Part shown: piece after piece, positions 22,814-30,813 of the stretch
Layout: every line of letters starts with the position of its first letter
How positions within the stretch are numbered: position 1 is the first letter of the stretch
Assembly: GCA_016185145.1 (NCBI GenBank)
Contig: JACPOB010000064.1
Coordinates: 1 to 40,573 of the forward strand
DNA from: Rhodospirillales bacterium
Lineage (GTDB): Bacteria; Pseudomonadota; Alphaproteobacteria; Reyranellales; Reyranellaceae
Direction: 5' to 3'
Length of the DNA: 40,573 nt
Notes under the pieces: model-generated
The model's database searches: none
Seen by the model: only the letters and a program-made list of their open reading frames with translations
Told to the model about the DNA's origin: nothing
Made by a program: the position numbers and the translations under genes

Positions 22814-24592
22814 TCATCTCAGGCGCGTGAAGCCATCCGGGCTCCAGTCCTCGCTGCCGACGCCGTGATGGACGAAGAACAGCCCGTCGGGATCGTACTT
22901 GTTCTTCACCTGCCGCAGCCGCGGGTAGTTCGCGCCCCAGAAGGCGCCGCGCCAGTCGGGCTCGAAGTAATTCGATTCCGAGACGTAGGAGCCGTGGTTC
23001 GGCGCCAGCTTGCGCAGTTCGTCCATGGCGGCGTTGATGCTCCTGGCGTTGCGCTTCGCGAGCGCGATGTCGGGCTCGTGGCCGGAAATGCCCGGAAACG
23101 CCGGCGGCCCCTCGGAGGCGCTGATGGCGAGCGCGAAGGCGTCAGCCGCCGCCGGATTGGTCGCCGTGTCGCGCGCCGCCGCGACCTCTTCCGGCGGCGC
23201 GCCGGCCAGGCCCTTGTTGAAGTGCAGCGTGACGCGCCACTGGCGTGACGCCGCGAACAGCGCCTCGACCAGCCGCGCCTGATTGGCGGGCTCGATCAGC
23301 GGGCCCGGCATCCACACCGATTCGTAGCCCTGGATGAACCAGCCGGCCTCGCCGAGATTGGAGCGCCAGAAGACGTTGCCCCCCGGCGCGCCGGGCCGGT
23401 CGTCGCTCAGCACGAAATCCGGCGCACTGGCCTTCAGAAAAGCGGCATCCCAGAAATGCCGTGCCGGCAATGCCGCAACGAAGGGCGGCGCCTGCAGCGC
23501 AAAGTCGGCCGGCCGGGTGGCGAGCCAGTCGAAGAACGGCTTCCACGTTGCGGTCGCGGCGTTGCCGTCGAGGCCTTGGAAGACCATCGCGACGCCCAAG
23601 ACGTTGTCACGGCGGAAGGTCACCTGTTCGCCCCAGTGCGGATTGAAGAGCGCCTCGCGGTAAAAAGTGACAAAGCGGCCGATCAGCTCGCGGTAGGCGG
23701 TGTCCGATTTGGCCTGCACGTTCACGAACACTGCGCCGAAGAACTCCGGCAGCTCGCGTGTGCGCAGCGTCAGGCGCGTGACGATGCCGAAGCTGCCGCC
23801 GCCACCGCCTTTCAGCGCCCAGAACAGGTCGGGGTTGGTACAGGCGTTGGCGATGCGCACCGTGCCGTCGGCCGTCACCACCTCGGCCTCGATCAGGCCG
23901 GCTGCCGCGAGACCGAAGCGCTTGGAGAAGGTGCCGAAGCCGCCGCTCTGGATCAGGCCGGCGACGCCCACCGTGGTGCAGCCGCCGCCCTGTACGTAGC
24001 GGCCGGCCTTGGAAACGGCGTCGTAGGCATGCAGCCAGACCACGCCGGCGCCCAGCGATACCGCCGGCTGCGGGCGATCGCTGCAGCCCTGTCCGACGAA
24101 GGCGTCATGCAGCTCGATGCGGTTCATGGCGCGTGTCCAGACCAGCAGCGAATCCGGCGCGTTCGAGGTGCCCTGGTAGGAGTGGCCGCCGCCTTTCACG
24201 GCGATCCGCAGGCGATGGGTACGCGCGAAGTCGACCGCGGCCGCGACGTCGGCTGCAGTGCGCGCGGCCACCGCGTAGGCGCTGGGCGTCGACGTCCAGG
24301 CGTCGACCCAGCCGCTGGTCTGGGTCAGCGCGACGTTGTCGCCGATCAGCCAGGGGTTCTTGAGCCCATGGAAGAAGCCCGCGCACTCGGCGCTGGCCGG
24401 GGCGGCCCGGCAGGCATCGAGCGGCGGCTTCACCTGGATGAGCTGGCCGCCCACCCGGGCGTTCAGCTCCTGCCATTGGCCGTCCGAGGGCCAGGAAGGA
24501 TCCCCCGGCCGGCTGCGGCGCACGGTTTGAGCGTAGGCGGTCGACATCAGGGGCAGACCTCCGGCAAGCATCATGAGACGGCGTCGGTTCAT
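22814..24592 (-). CDS. Exported FAD-linked oxidase, berberine bridge enzyme-like
   Basis: A 592-residue flavoprotein. The N-terminus MNRRRLMMLAGGLPLMSTAYA resembles a twin-arginine signal, which suits export of a folded, FAD-loaded enzyme. The FAD-binding PCMH domain has RIAVKGGGHSYQGTS with His137 and YVQGGGCTTVGVAGLIQSGG with Cys205; together these are the two residues that bind FAD covalently in bicovalent berberine-bridge/GOOX-type oxidases. The C-terminus (ESNYFEPDWRGAFWGANYP, then VKNKYDPDGLFFVHHGVGSE) is the BBE motif. The ATG at 24592 places the signal first. Family members oxidise sugars, alkaloids or alcohols with release of hydrogen peroxide. It is divergent from the ABC transporter operon. 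Confidence 0.9.
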   Translation of the reverse strand: MNRRRLMMLAGGLPLMSTAYAQTVRRSRPGDPSWPSDGQWQELNARVGGQLIQVKPPLDACRAAPASAECAGFFHGLKNPWLIGDNVALTQTSGWVDAWTSTPSAYAVAARTAADVAAAVDFARTHRLRIAVKGGGHSYQGTSNAPDSLLVWTRAMNRIELHDAFVGQGCSDRPQPAVSLGAGVVWLHAYDAVSKAGRYVQGGGCTTVGVAGLIQSGGFGTFSKRFGLAAAGLIEAEVVTADGTVRIANACTNPDLFWALKGGGGGSFGIVTRLTLRTRELPEFFGAVFVNVQAKSDTAYRELIGRFVTFYREALFNPHWGEQVTFRRDNVLGVAMVFQGLDGNAATATWKPFFDWLATRPADFALQAPPFVAALPARHFWDAAFLKASAPDFVLSDDRPGAPGGNVFWRSNLGEAGWFIQGYESVWMPGPLIEPANQARLVEALFAASRQWRVTLHFNKGLAGAPPEEVAAARDTATNPAAADAFALAISASEGPPAFPGISGHEPDIALAKRNARSINAAMDELRKLAPNHGSYVSESNYFEPDWRGAFWGANYPRLRQVKNKYDPDGLFFVHHGVGSEDWSPDGFTRLR

Positions 24593-24717
24593 GGCGGGTC
24601 CTCGCGTTGACGCCCCCTGCTTAACCGCGTGGCTGGTGACGATGCCTCGAATTGTGACGAACGGCACGGCCCATGGGACGACCGGCGAGCCTCCAAGGAC
24701 GACCGGCCGACACAGCA

Positions 24718-24746
24718 TTGATCGCAGGCCGCCCCGTCGCTAGGGT
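24718..24746 (+). promoter_or_regulatory. Candidate sigma-70-type promoter of the ABC transporter operon
   Basis: TTGATC (24718-24723) and TAGGGT (24741-24746) are separated by 17 bases and end 31 bases before the binding-protein ATG. Spacing is ideal; both hexamers deviate from consensus. Confidence 0.35.
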
Positions 24747-24777
24747 CACTACACAACAACTGCGGGAGGCAGTTTTC

Positions 24778-26358
24778 ATGTTCGTTGCTCGTATGGTGGC
24801 CATCGCCGCCGCGGCCCTGTGCGCGACGACGGTCGCCGAGGCCAAGACCCTGCGCTGGGCCAGCCAAGGCGACGCTCTCACGCTGGATCCGCATGCCCAG
24901 AACGAGGGACCGACCTCGGCGATGAATGCTCATGTCTATGAGCCGCTGATCAGCCGCGATCCGTCGCTTTCCAAGGTGCCGGCGCTGGCGCTGTCGTGGA
25001 AGGCGATCGCGCCCGACACCTGGGAGTTCAAGCTGCGGCCCGACGTGAAGTTCAGCGACGGCACGCCGTTCACCGCCGACGACGTGGTCTTCAGCTACAA
25101 TCGCGCCCTGGCGCCGACCTCCGACTTCCGCGCCTACATCTCCTCGATCAAGGAGGTGAAGGCGATCGATCCGCTCACCGTGCACATCATCACCAACGGG
25201 CCCAACCCCATCCTGCCCGACTACGCGTCGTCGATCCTGATCATGTCCAAGGCGTGGGCGGAGAAGCACAACGTCACCAAGCCGCAGAGCTTCAAGGACA
25301 AGGAGGAGACCTACGCCGTGCGCAACGCCATGGGCACCGGCGCCTTCACGGTCAAGCAGCGCGATCCCGACGTGAAGACGGTGATGGCCAAGAACCCGAC
25401 CTACTGGGGCGCCAAGGACTTCCCGGCCTATCCCGACGAGCTGGTCTACACGCCGATCAAGGAGCCGGCGACGCGCGTCGCCGCGCTGATCTCCGGCCAG
25501 GTCGACTTCGTACTCGACGCGCCCCTGCAGGATATCGCACGCATCAAGCAGACGCCCGGCCTCAAGACCGAGGAGACCGCGCAGGTCCGCTCGATCTTCC
25601 TCGGGCTCGACATGGGCGCCGCCGAGCTCAAGTACTCCGACGTCAAAGGCAAGAACCCGTTCGCCGACAAGCGCGTGCGCCAGGCGATGTACCAGGCGAT
25701 CGACATCGACGCGATCAAGGCCAAGGTGATGCGCAACTTCGCGGCGCCCGCCGGGCTCGTCACCTCGCCCGGCGTGCACGGCTACACCAAGGAGAACGAC
25801 AAACGCCTGAAATTCGACGTCGCCGCCGCCAAGAAGCTGATGGCCGACGCAGGATACCCCAACGGCTTCTCGGTGGTGCTGGACTGCCCCAACGACCGCT
25901 ACAACAACGACGAGCAGATCTGCCAGGCGGTCACCGGCATGCTGGCGCAGATCGGCATCAAGGTCGACCTGCAGGCACGCTCCAAGACGCTGCACTTCCC
26001 CAAGATCCAGAAGAAGGATTCGAGCTTCTTCCTGCTGGGCTGGGGCGTGCCGACGCTCGATTCGCACTACGTCTTCACATACCTGTACCAGACCAACGAC
26101 GCGGCCAAGAAGGTCGGCGGCTACAACCTCACCAACTACTCCAACGCCAAGATGGACGAGCTCACCGACGGCATCCTGAAGGAGGTCGACCAGGCCAAGC
26201 GCGACAAGATGATCGCCGACGCCTGGAAGCTCGCCATCGAGGACATGCCGTACCTGCCGCTGCACCACCAGCTGATCGTCTGGTCGATGAGCGACAAGGT
26301 GACGATCCCGATCTTCGCCAACGACTCGCCGAACTTCAAATACTCGAAGATGAAGTAA
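24778..26358 (+). CDS. ABC transporter substrate-binding protein, family 5 (peptide/nickel type)
   Basis: A 526-residue periplasmic solute-binding protein with a signal peptide (1-~22, ending VAEA before KTLRW). The SBP family 5 pattern is clear: LDPHAQNEGPTSAMNAHVYEPL, WKAIAPDTWEFKLRPDVKFS, DGTPFTADDVVFSYNRAL, GTGAFTVKQRDPD and KRVRQAMYQAIDIDAI. GGGAGG precedes the ATG at 24778. It opens an operon with two Dpp/Opp-type permeases. Family ligands include oligopeptides, nickel chelates, opines and other amino-acid derivatives; the specificity here is unknown. The gap to the first permease is filled by a palindromic repeat that may set the usual higher level of binding-protein mRNA. Confidence 0.93.
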   Translation: MFVARMVAIAAAALCATTVAEAKTLRWASQGDALTLDPHAQNEGPTSAMNAHVYEPLISRDPSLSKVPALALSWKAIAPDTWEFKLRPDVKFSDGTPFTADDVVFSYNRALAPTSDFRAYISSIKEVKAIDPLTVHIITNGPNPILPDYASSILIMSKAWAEKHNVTKPQSFKDKEETYAVRNAMGTGAFTVKQRDPDVKTVMAKNPTYWGAKDFPAYPDELVYTPIKEPATRVAALISGQVDFVLDAPLQDIARIKQTPGLKTEETAQVRSIFLGLDMGAAELKYSDVKGKNPFADKRVRQAMYQAIDIDAIKAKVMRNFAAPAGLVTSPGVHGYTKENDKRLKFDVAAAKKLMADAGYPNGFSVVLDCPNDRYNNDEQICQAVTGMLAQIGIKVDLQARSKTLHFPKIQKKDSSFFLLGWGVPTLDSHYVFTYLYQTNDAAKKVGGYNLTNYSNAKMDELTDGILKEVDQAKRDKMIADAWKLAIEDMPYLPLHHQLIVWSMSDKVTIPIFANDSPNFKYSKMK

Positions 26359-26370
26359 GTTGATCCTTTG

Positions 26371-26490
26371 CCTCCCCATCGTCATACGATGGGGAGGTGC
26401 CCGCGTAGCGGGCGGAGGGGTCATGAGCATCGTCGCTGGTGCCCATGACCCCTCCGGCCCTTTGGGCCACCTCCCCACTTCGTGGGGAGG
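26371..26490. repeat. Mosaic palindromic element (CCTCCCC...GGGGAGG family) inside the ABC operon
   Basis: About 120 bases with outer pieces CCTCCCCATCG-TCA-TACGATGGGGAGG and ACCTCCCCACTTCGTGGGGAGG at the two ends. GTGCCCGCGTAGCGGGCGG is an internal hairpin and GGAGGGGTCATGAGC faces GCCCATGACCCCTCC in the middle. It has the form of a dispersed alphaproteobacterial repeat with nested stems. It lies between the binding-protein stop and the first permease start. Confidence 0.85.
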
Positions 26491-26505
26491 AACGTAAGGT
26501 CCGGA

Positions 26506-27534
26506 ATGCTCGCCTTCATCGTTTCCCGCCTCCTGCAATCCGCCGCCGTCATGCTGGCGGTGTCGTTCCTGTGCTTCGTGCTGTTCAACTTCGTGGGCGA
26601 CCCGGTGAGCAACATGGTGGGCCAGGAAGCGTCGGCGGCGGACCGCGAGGAGATGCGCGCCGAACTCGGGCTGGAGGACTCCGTCGGGGTGCAGTTCCTG
26701 CGCTTCCTGGTCAATGCAGCGCACGGCAATTTCGGCAAGAGCTACCGCTTGGCGAGGCCGGTCTCCGACCTGATCGTCGAGCGCATGCCGGCGACGCTCG
26801 AGCTGGTCGCGGTCGCGGCGGTGCTGGCGCTGGCCATGGGCATTCCCTTGGGCGTGCTGACGGCGCTGCGACGGAACACCGTCGACAGCCAGGCGGTGAT
26901 GACCTTCTCGCTGGCGGGCGTGGCCATGCCGACCTTCGTGATCGGCATCCTGCTGATCTACGTCTTCTCCGTGGAGTGCAAGACCTGGGCGCCGGCGGTC
27001 GGCCTGCCGGGCGACTGGTGCTTCCCCTCCTTCGGGCGCGGCGAGACCGAGAAGGTCGGCGGCTGGACCACCGGCCTGCTGACGGCGAGCGGTCTCAAGG
27101 CGATCGTGCTGCCCGCCGTCACCCTCAGCCTTTTCCAGATGACCCTGGTGCTGCGCCTGGTGCGCTCGCAGATGCTGGAGGTGCTGCGCACCGACTACAT
27201 CAAGTTCGCGCGCGCCCGCGGCCTCACCAATCGCGCCGTGCACTTCCGGCACGCCCTCAAGAACACGCTGCTGCCCGTCATCACCGTGATCGGCATCCAG
27301 GTCGGCGGACTGATCGCCTTCTCGATCATCACCGAGACGGTGTTCCAGTGGCCGGGCATGGGCCAGCTGTTCATCCAGTCGGTGCAGTTCGCCGACATCC
27401 CCGTGATGGCGGCGTATCTCGTCATGGTCTCGCTCATCTTCGTCACCATAAATTTCTTCGTCGATCTTCTTTATGCCGCGATCGATCCCAGGCTGAGGCT
27501 CGATCGCGCGCGCGTCGGCACGGCAGGCGGCTGA
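26506..27534 (+). CDS. ABC transporter permease, DppB/OppB type
   Basis: A 342-residue inner-membrane permease. It starts MLAFIVSRLLQSAAVMLAVS, the conserved first helix of DppB-like subunits. The binding-protein-dependent transport signature appears as DYIKFARARGLTNRAVHFRHALKNTLLPVITVIG, the EAA loop that contacts the ATPase. About six membrane segments are visible. The ATG at 26506 is preferred, since an earlier frame opening lies in the palindromic repeat. It pairs with the DppC-like permease at 28735, but an MFS transporter gene lies between them, four bases after this stop. Confidence 0.93.
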   Translation: MLAFIVSRLLQSAAVMLAVSFLCFVLFNFVGDPVSNMVGQEASAADREEMRAELGLEDSVGVQFLRFLVNAAHGNFGKSYRLARPVSDLIVERMPATLELVAVAAVLALAMGIPLGVLTALRRNTVDSQAVMTFSLAGVAMPTFVIGILLIYVFSVECKTWAPAVGLPGDWCFPSFGRGETEKVGGWTTGLLTASGLKAIVLPAVTLSLFQMTLVLRLVRSQMLEVLRTDYIKFARARGLTNRAVHFRHALKNTLLPVITVIGIQVGGLIAFSIITETVFQWPGMGQLFIQSVQFADIPVMAAYLVMVSLIFVTINFFVDLLYAAIDPRLRLDRARVGTAGG

Positions 27535-27537
27535 CGC

Positions 27538-28734
27538 ATGAACAAGAACGTTGAGATGGCCCTGCCCTGGGCCCTGATCGGCGCTGCCAGTCTCGGCATG
27601 TTCGCCTGCACCTCGAGCGGCACCACCCGCGCCCCCTTCCTGATCGACATGGCGCACGACCTCTCGGTCAGCATGCCGCTGGTCGCCAACCTCGTCTCGC
27701 TGACGGCGACGGCGTGGGGCATCACGTCCGCGCTCGCCGGCTGGCTGGCCGATGTCGTGGGACGGCGATCGGTGCTGGTGCTCTCGCTGTTCGGACTGGC
27801 ATTGACATTGGTCGGCCAGGCGCTGGCGAACTCCTTTTTCTGGGTCGCCGTCTGGGCCACGCTCGGCGGCGGCTTCTGCGGCGCCTTCACCGCCGCGGCC
27901 TATGCCGAGCTCTCCGGTCGGGTGCCCGATGCCCAGCGCGGCCGGGCGCTGGGCTGGGTGATGAGCGGCCAGTCGCTGACGCTGCTCGTCGGCGTGCCGA
28001 TGGCCGCCGCCGTGGGCTCGCTGATCGGCTGGCGCGGCTGGCTGCTTTGCGTCGGCGCCCTCTCGCTGATCGCCAGCGTCAGCATGTTGATAACCGTGGG
28101 TCGCGGCTCGGCCGGCCACATGCGCGGAACGGTGCGTCCCTCGATCAGGGACGCCCTGTCGAAGCGCGTGATCGGCCTGCTGACCACCGGCATCTTCGAG
28201 CGCATCTGCTATGGCCTCGCCGTCACCTACTTCGCCGCCTTCCTCCAGGCGACCTATGGCCTCTCGCTGGCCGAGCTCGCCATACCGCTCGCGATCTTCG
28301 CCATCGGCAGCGTCGCCGGCACCGTGCTGGGCGGCCAGATCGCCGACCGCTTCCGCGATCGCCTGATGACCTTCGCCGTCGCCATGGCCCTGTCGGCGGT
28401 CGCAGCCCTCGTCCTTTTCATGTGGCATCCCAGCGCCGAGATCTCGGTGGCCCTGGGCTTCCTCTATGTCCTGCTGAACGCGCTCGGCCGGCCGGCCTAC
28501 ATGGCGGCCCTCGCCAACGTGCCCGACGACGTGCGCGGCACGGTGCTGGGGCTGAACAGCTCGTCGGCCAGCATCGGCTGGATCGGCGCCGCGGCCCTTG
28601 GCGCGGCGATGATCGGTTGGGTAGGCTTCGAGGGCTTCGGCCCGCTGGCCGCCCTGCTGGCGGTGCTGAGCGCGGCCGGCGCGCTCGCCGGCCGCCGCGC
28701 CGCTCGCCGCACCATGGGCCGCAAGGTGACCTGA
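27538..28734 (+). CDS. Major facilitator superfamily transporter
   Basis: A 398-residue transporter with about 12 membrane helices. The MFS motif A region between helices 2 and 3 reads GWLADVVGRRSVLVLS, and the corresponding loop in the second half is GGQIADRFRDRLMTF. The N-terminal segment with TRAPFLIDMAHDLSVSMPLVANLVS resembles multidrug or sugar efflux members. It is embedded between the two permease genes of a peptide-type ABC operon with gaps of three and zero bases, so it must be co-transcribed and is probably linked by substrate: import by the ABC system, export by this carrier, or the reverse. That link is inference. Confidence 0.9.
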   Translation: MNKNVEMALPWALIGAASLGMFACTSSGTTRAPFLIDMAHDLSVSMPLVANLVSLTATAWGITSALAGWLADVVGRRSVLVLSLFGLALTLVGQALANSFFWVAVWATLGGGFCGAFTAAAYAELSGRVPDAQRGRALGWVMSGQSLTLLVGVPMAAAVGSLIGWRGWLLCVGALSLIASVSMLITVGRGSAGHMRGTVRPSIRDALSKRVIGLLTTGIFERICYGLAVTYFAAFLQATYGLSLAELAIPLAIFAIGSVAGTVLGGQIADRFRDRLMTFAVAMALSAVAALVLFMWHPSAEISVALGFLYVLLNALGRPAYMAALANVPDDVRGTVLGLNSSSASIGWIGAAALGAAMIGWVGFEGFGPLAALLAVLSAAGALAGRRAARRTMGRKVT

Positions 28735-29655
28735 ATGGCTGATACGACGGCCTTCGCCCGCTTCCGCGACTCCGACATGTGGTGGAGCTTCCGACGCTCG
28801 CCCACGACGGTCGGCGCCGCCGTCGTCACTCTGCTCTTCTTTCTGGCCGCGATCTTCGCGCCCTGGGTCGCGCCCTACAATCCGTTCGACGTGAAGTCGC
28901 TCAACCTGATGGACGCTTTCACGCCGCCGGCGTGGAACTCGGGCGGCAGCACGGCGCATCTCCTGGGCACCGACAACCAGGGCCGCGACCTGCTCTCGGC
29001 CATCCTCTACGGCACGCGCGTGTCGCTGATGATCGGGCTCGCCGCCATCGTGCTGTCCGTCACGACGGGCGTGCTGCTCGGCCTGCTGGCCGGCTTCCGC
29101 GGCGGCTGGGTCGAGGCGATCATCATGCGCCTGGCCGACATCCAGCTCACCGTGCCCGCCATCCTGATCGCGCTCACGCTCGACGGCGTGGCGCGCGCCG
29201 CCCTGCCGAAGAACGTGCATGACGAGATCGCAATCTGGGTGCTGGTGATCGCGATCGGCTTCGCCTACTGGCCACAGTTCGCGCGCGTCACCCGCGCCAC
29301 CACGCTGGCCGAGAAGCACAAGGACTACGTCAACGCCGCGCGCATCATCGGCGTGCCCGGCGCACGCATCGCGCTCGGCCACGTGCTGCCCAACGCCTGG
29401 GGGCCGGTGCTGGTGATCGCCACCATCGAGCTGGCGCTCGCCATCATCGCCGAGGCCTCGCTCTCCTATCTCGGCGTCGGCATGCCGGCCACCCAGCCCT
29501 CGCTCGGCACGCTGATCCGCATCGGCAACGCCTTCCTGTTCTCCGGCGAATGGTGGATCGTGATCTTTCCGGTCTTCGCGCTGGTCATCCTGTCGCTCTC
29601 GGTGAACATCCTGGGCGACTGGCTGCGCGACGCACTCAATCCCAAGCTGCGCTGA
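28735..29655 (+). CDS. ABC transporter permease, DppC/OppC type
   Basis: A 306-residue inner-membrane permease. The N-terminal part FRRSPTTVGAAVVTLLFFLA then APWVAPYNPFD, followed by HLLGTDNQGRDLLSAILYGTRVSL, is diagnostic of DppC/OppC. The EAA-type loop is TLAEKHKDYVNAARIIGVPGARIALGHVLPNAWG. The start ATG directly follows the MFS stop. The operon ends here: the next gene is dprA in its own frame. No ATP-binding subunits are encoded in the window, so the importer must borrow ATPases encoded elsewhere, or they were lost. Confidence 0.93.
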   Translation: MADTTAFARFRDSDMWWSFRRSPTTVGAAVVTLLFFLAAIFAPWVAPYNPFDVKSLNLMDAFTPPAWNSGGSTAHLLGTDNQGRDLLSAILYGTRVSLMIGLAAIVLSVTTGVLLGLLAGFRGGWVEAIIMRLADIQLTVPAILIALTLDGVARAALPKNVHDEIAIWVLVIAIGFAYWPQFARVTRATTLAEKHKDYVNAARIIGVPGARIALGHVLPNAWGPVLVIATIELALAIIAEASLSYLGVGMPATQPSLGTLIRIGNAFLFSGEWWIVIFPVFALVILSLSVNILGDWLRDALNPKLR

Positions 29656-29706
29656 TTCTACTGACGGTTGATTTACAGCCATGAGACACGCGCGTACGGT
29701 CGCGCG

Positions 29707-30762
29707 ATGTTCGACGGCCCCCTCACCGCCGGGCTCGATCCGGATGAACGACGCGCCCGGCTGCGGCTGGCGCGCAGTGTCCGGATCGGGCCGGTGACCT
29801 TCCACGAAGCGCTGGCCCATTTCGGCTCGGCACGTGCCGCCTGCGAGCGGCTCGACACGATCGGCGATGCCGCCATCACCCGCGAGGAGGAGGCGCTGGC
29901 CAAGGCGGGCGGCCGCTTCCTGGTGTTCGGAGATCCGGCTTATCCGCCGGCGCTGGCCGCCCTGCCGGACGCGCCGGCGGTCCTGTCGGCGATCGGCGAT
30001 CTCGGCCTGCTGGGCCGGCCCATCCTGGCGGTCGTCGGCGCGCGCGAGGCGTCCATCGCGGCCTGCCGTCTTGCCGGCGAGCTGGCCGGCACGCTCGGCG
30101 CCGCGGGCTTCGTCGTCGCCTCCGGCCTGGCGCGCGGCATCGATGCCGCCGCCCACCAGGCCGCGCTCGCCACCGGCACCGTCGCCGTGCTGGCCGGCGG
30201 CATCGACCAGATCTACCCGCTGCAGAATGCCGGGCTGCACGCCGCCATCGCCGCCGATGGCCTGCTGCTGAGCGAATCCCCCTGGGGCACGCCGCCGGTG
30301 GCCCGCGCCTTTCCCCGCCGCAACCGCATCGTCAGCGGCCTGTCGAAGGGCGTCGTGGTCATCGAAGCGGCTGCCCGATCGGGCTCGCTGATCACCGCCC
30401 ACCGGGCGGCTGAGCAGGGCCGCGACGTCTTCGTCGTCCCGGGCTCGCCGACCGACCCTCGGTACGCCGGATCCAATAGCCTTATCCGCGATGGGGCCAT
30501 TTTGACCCGCGACATCAACGATATTCTGAGTGTGATCCAGGCGCCACGGTCCGACCCCCAAGTCTCTGTCAAACCAAGGGAAAAATCGGCCCACCCGGAG
30601 GCCGCCAAGGTGCTCTCCGCCCTGGGGTCGGTACCCACCCTGGTTGACGAACTGGTACGTCGATGCCAAGTGTCCGCCGCCGCCGTGGCGGAGGTCCTGC
30701 TGGCTCTCGAGCTGGAAGGCCGCCTGGAAAGGCACCGGGGTAACCGCGTATCTCTGATTTAA
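29707..30762 (+). CDS. dprA: DNA-processing protein DprA
   Basis: A 351-residue protein that loads RecA on incoming single-stranded DNA during natural transformation. A short N-terminal helical region precedes the Rossmann-like core: VVGAREAS, VASGLARGIDAAAHQAAL, VLAGGIDQIYPLQN, SESPWGTPPVARAFPRRNRI and GVVVIEAAARSGSLITAHRA then AEQGRDVFVVPGSP. The C-terminus (ALGSVPTLVDELVRRCQVSA then AAVAEVLLALELEGRLERH) is the winged-helix DprA domain. The ATG at 29707 fits the family; an upstream TTG at 29668 is less likely. It precedes topA, the usual alphaproteobacterial order, but has been separated from plsY by accessory DNA. Confidence 0.95.
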   Translation: MFDGPLTAGLDPDERRARLRLARSVRIGPVTFHEALAHFGSARAACERLDTIGDAAITREEEALAKAGGRFLVFGDPAYPPALAALPDAPAVLSAIGDLGLLGRPILAVVGAREASIAACRLAGELAGTLGAAGFVVASGLARGIDAAAHQAALATGTVAVLAGGIDQIYPLQNAGLHAAIAADGLLLSESPWGTPPVARAFPRRNRIVSGLSKGVVVIEAAARSGSLITAHRAAEQGRDVFVVPGSPTDPRYAGSNSLIRDGAILTRDINDILSVIQAPRSDPQVSVKPREKSAHPEAAKVLSALGSVPTLVDELVRRCQVSAAAVAEVLLALELEGRLERHRGNRVSLI

Positions 30763-30813
30763 TATCAGTGATTTAGCTCCGGTTTTTAAAGTTTTACTGG
30801 AGCAGATTTGACG

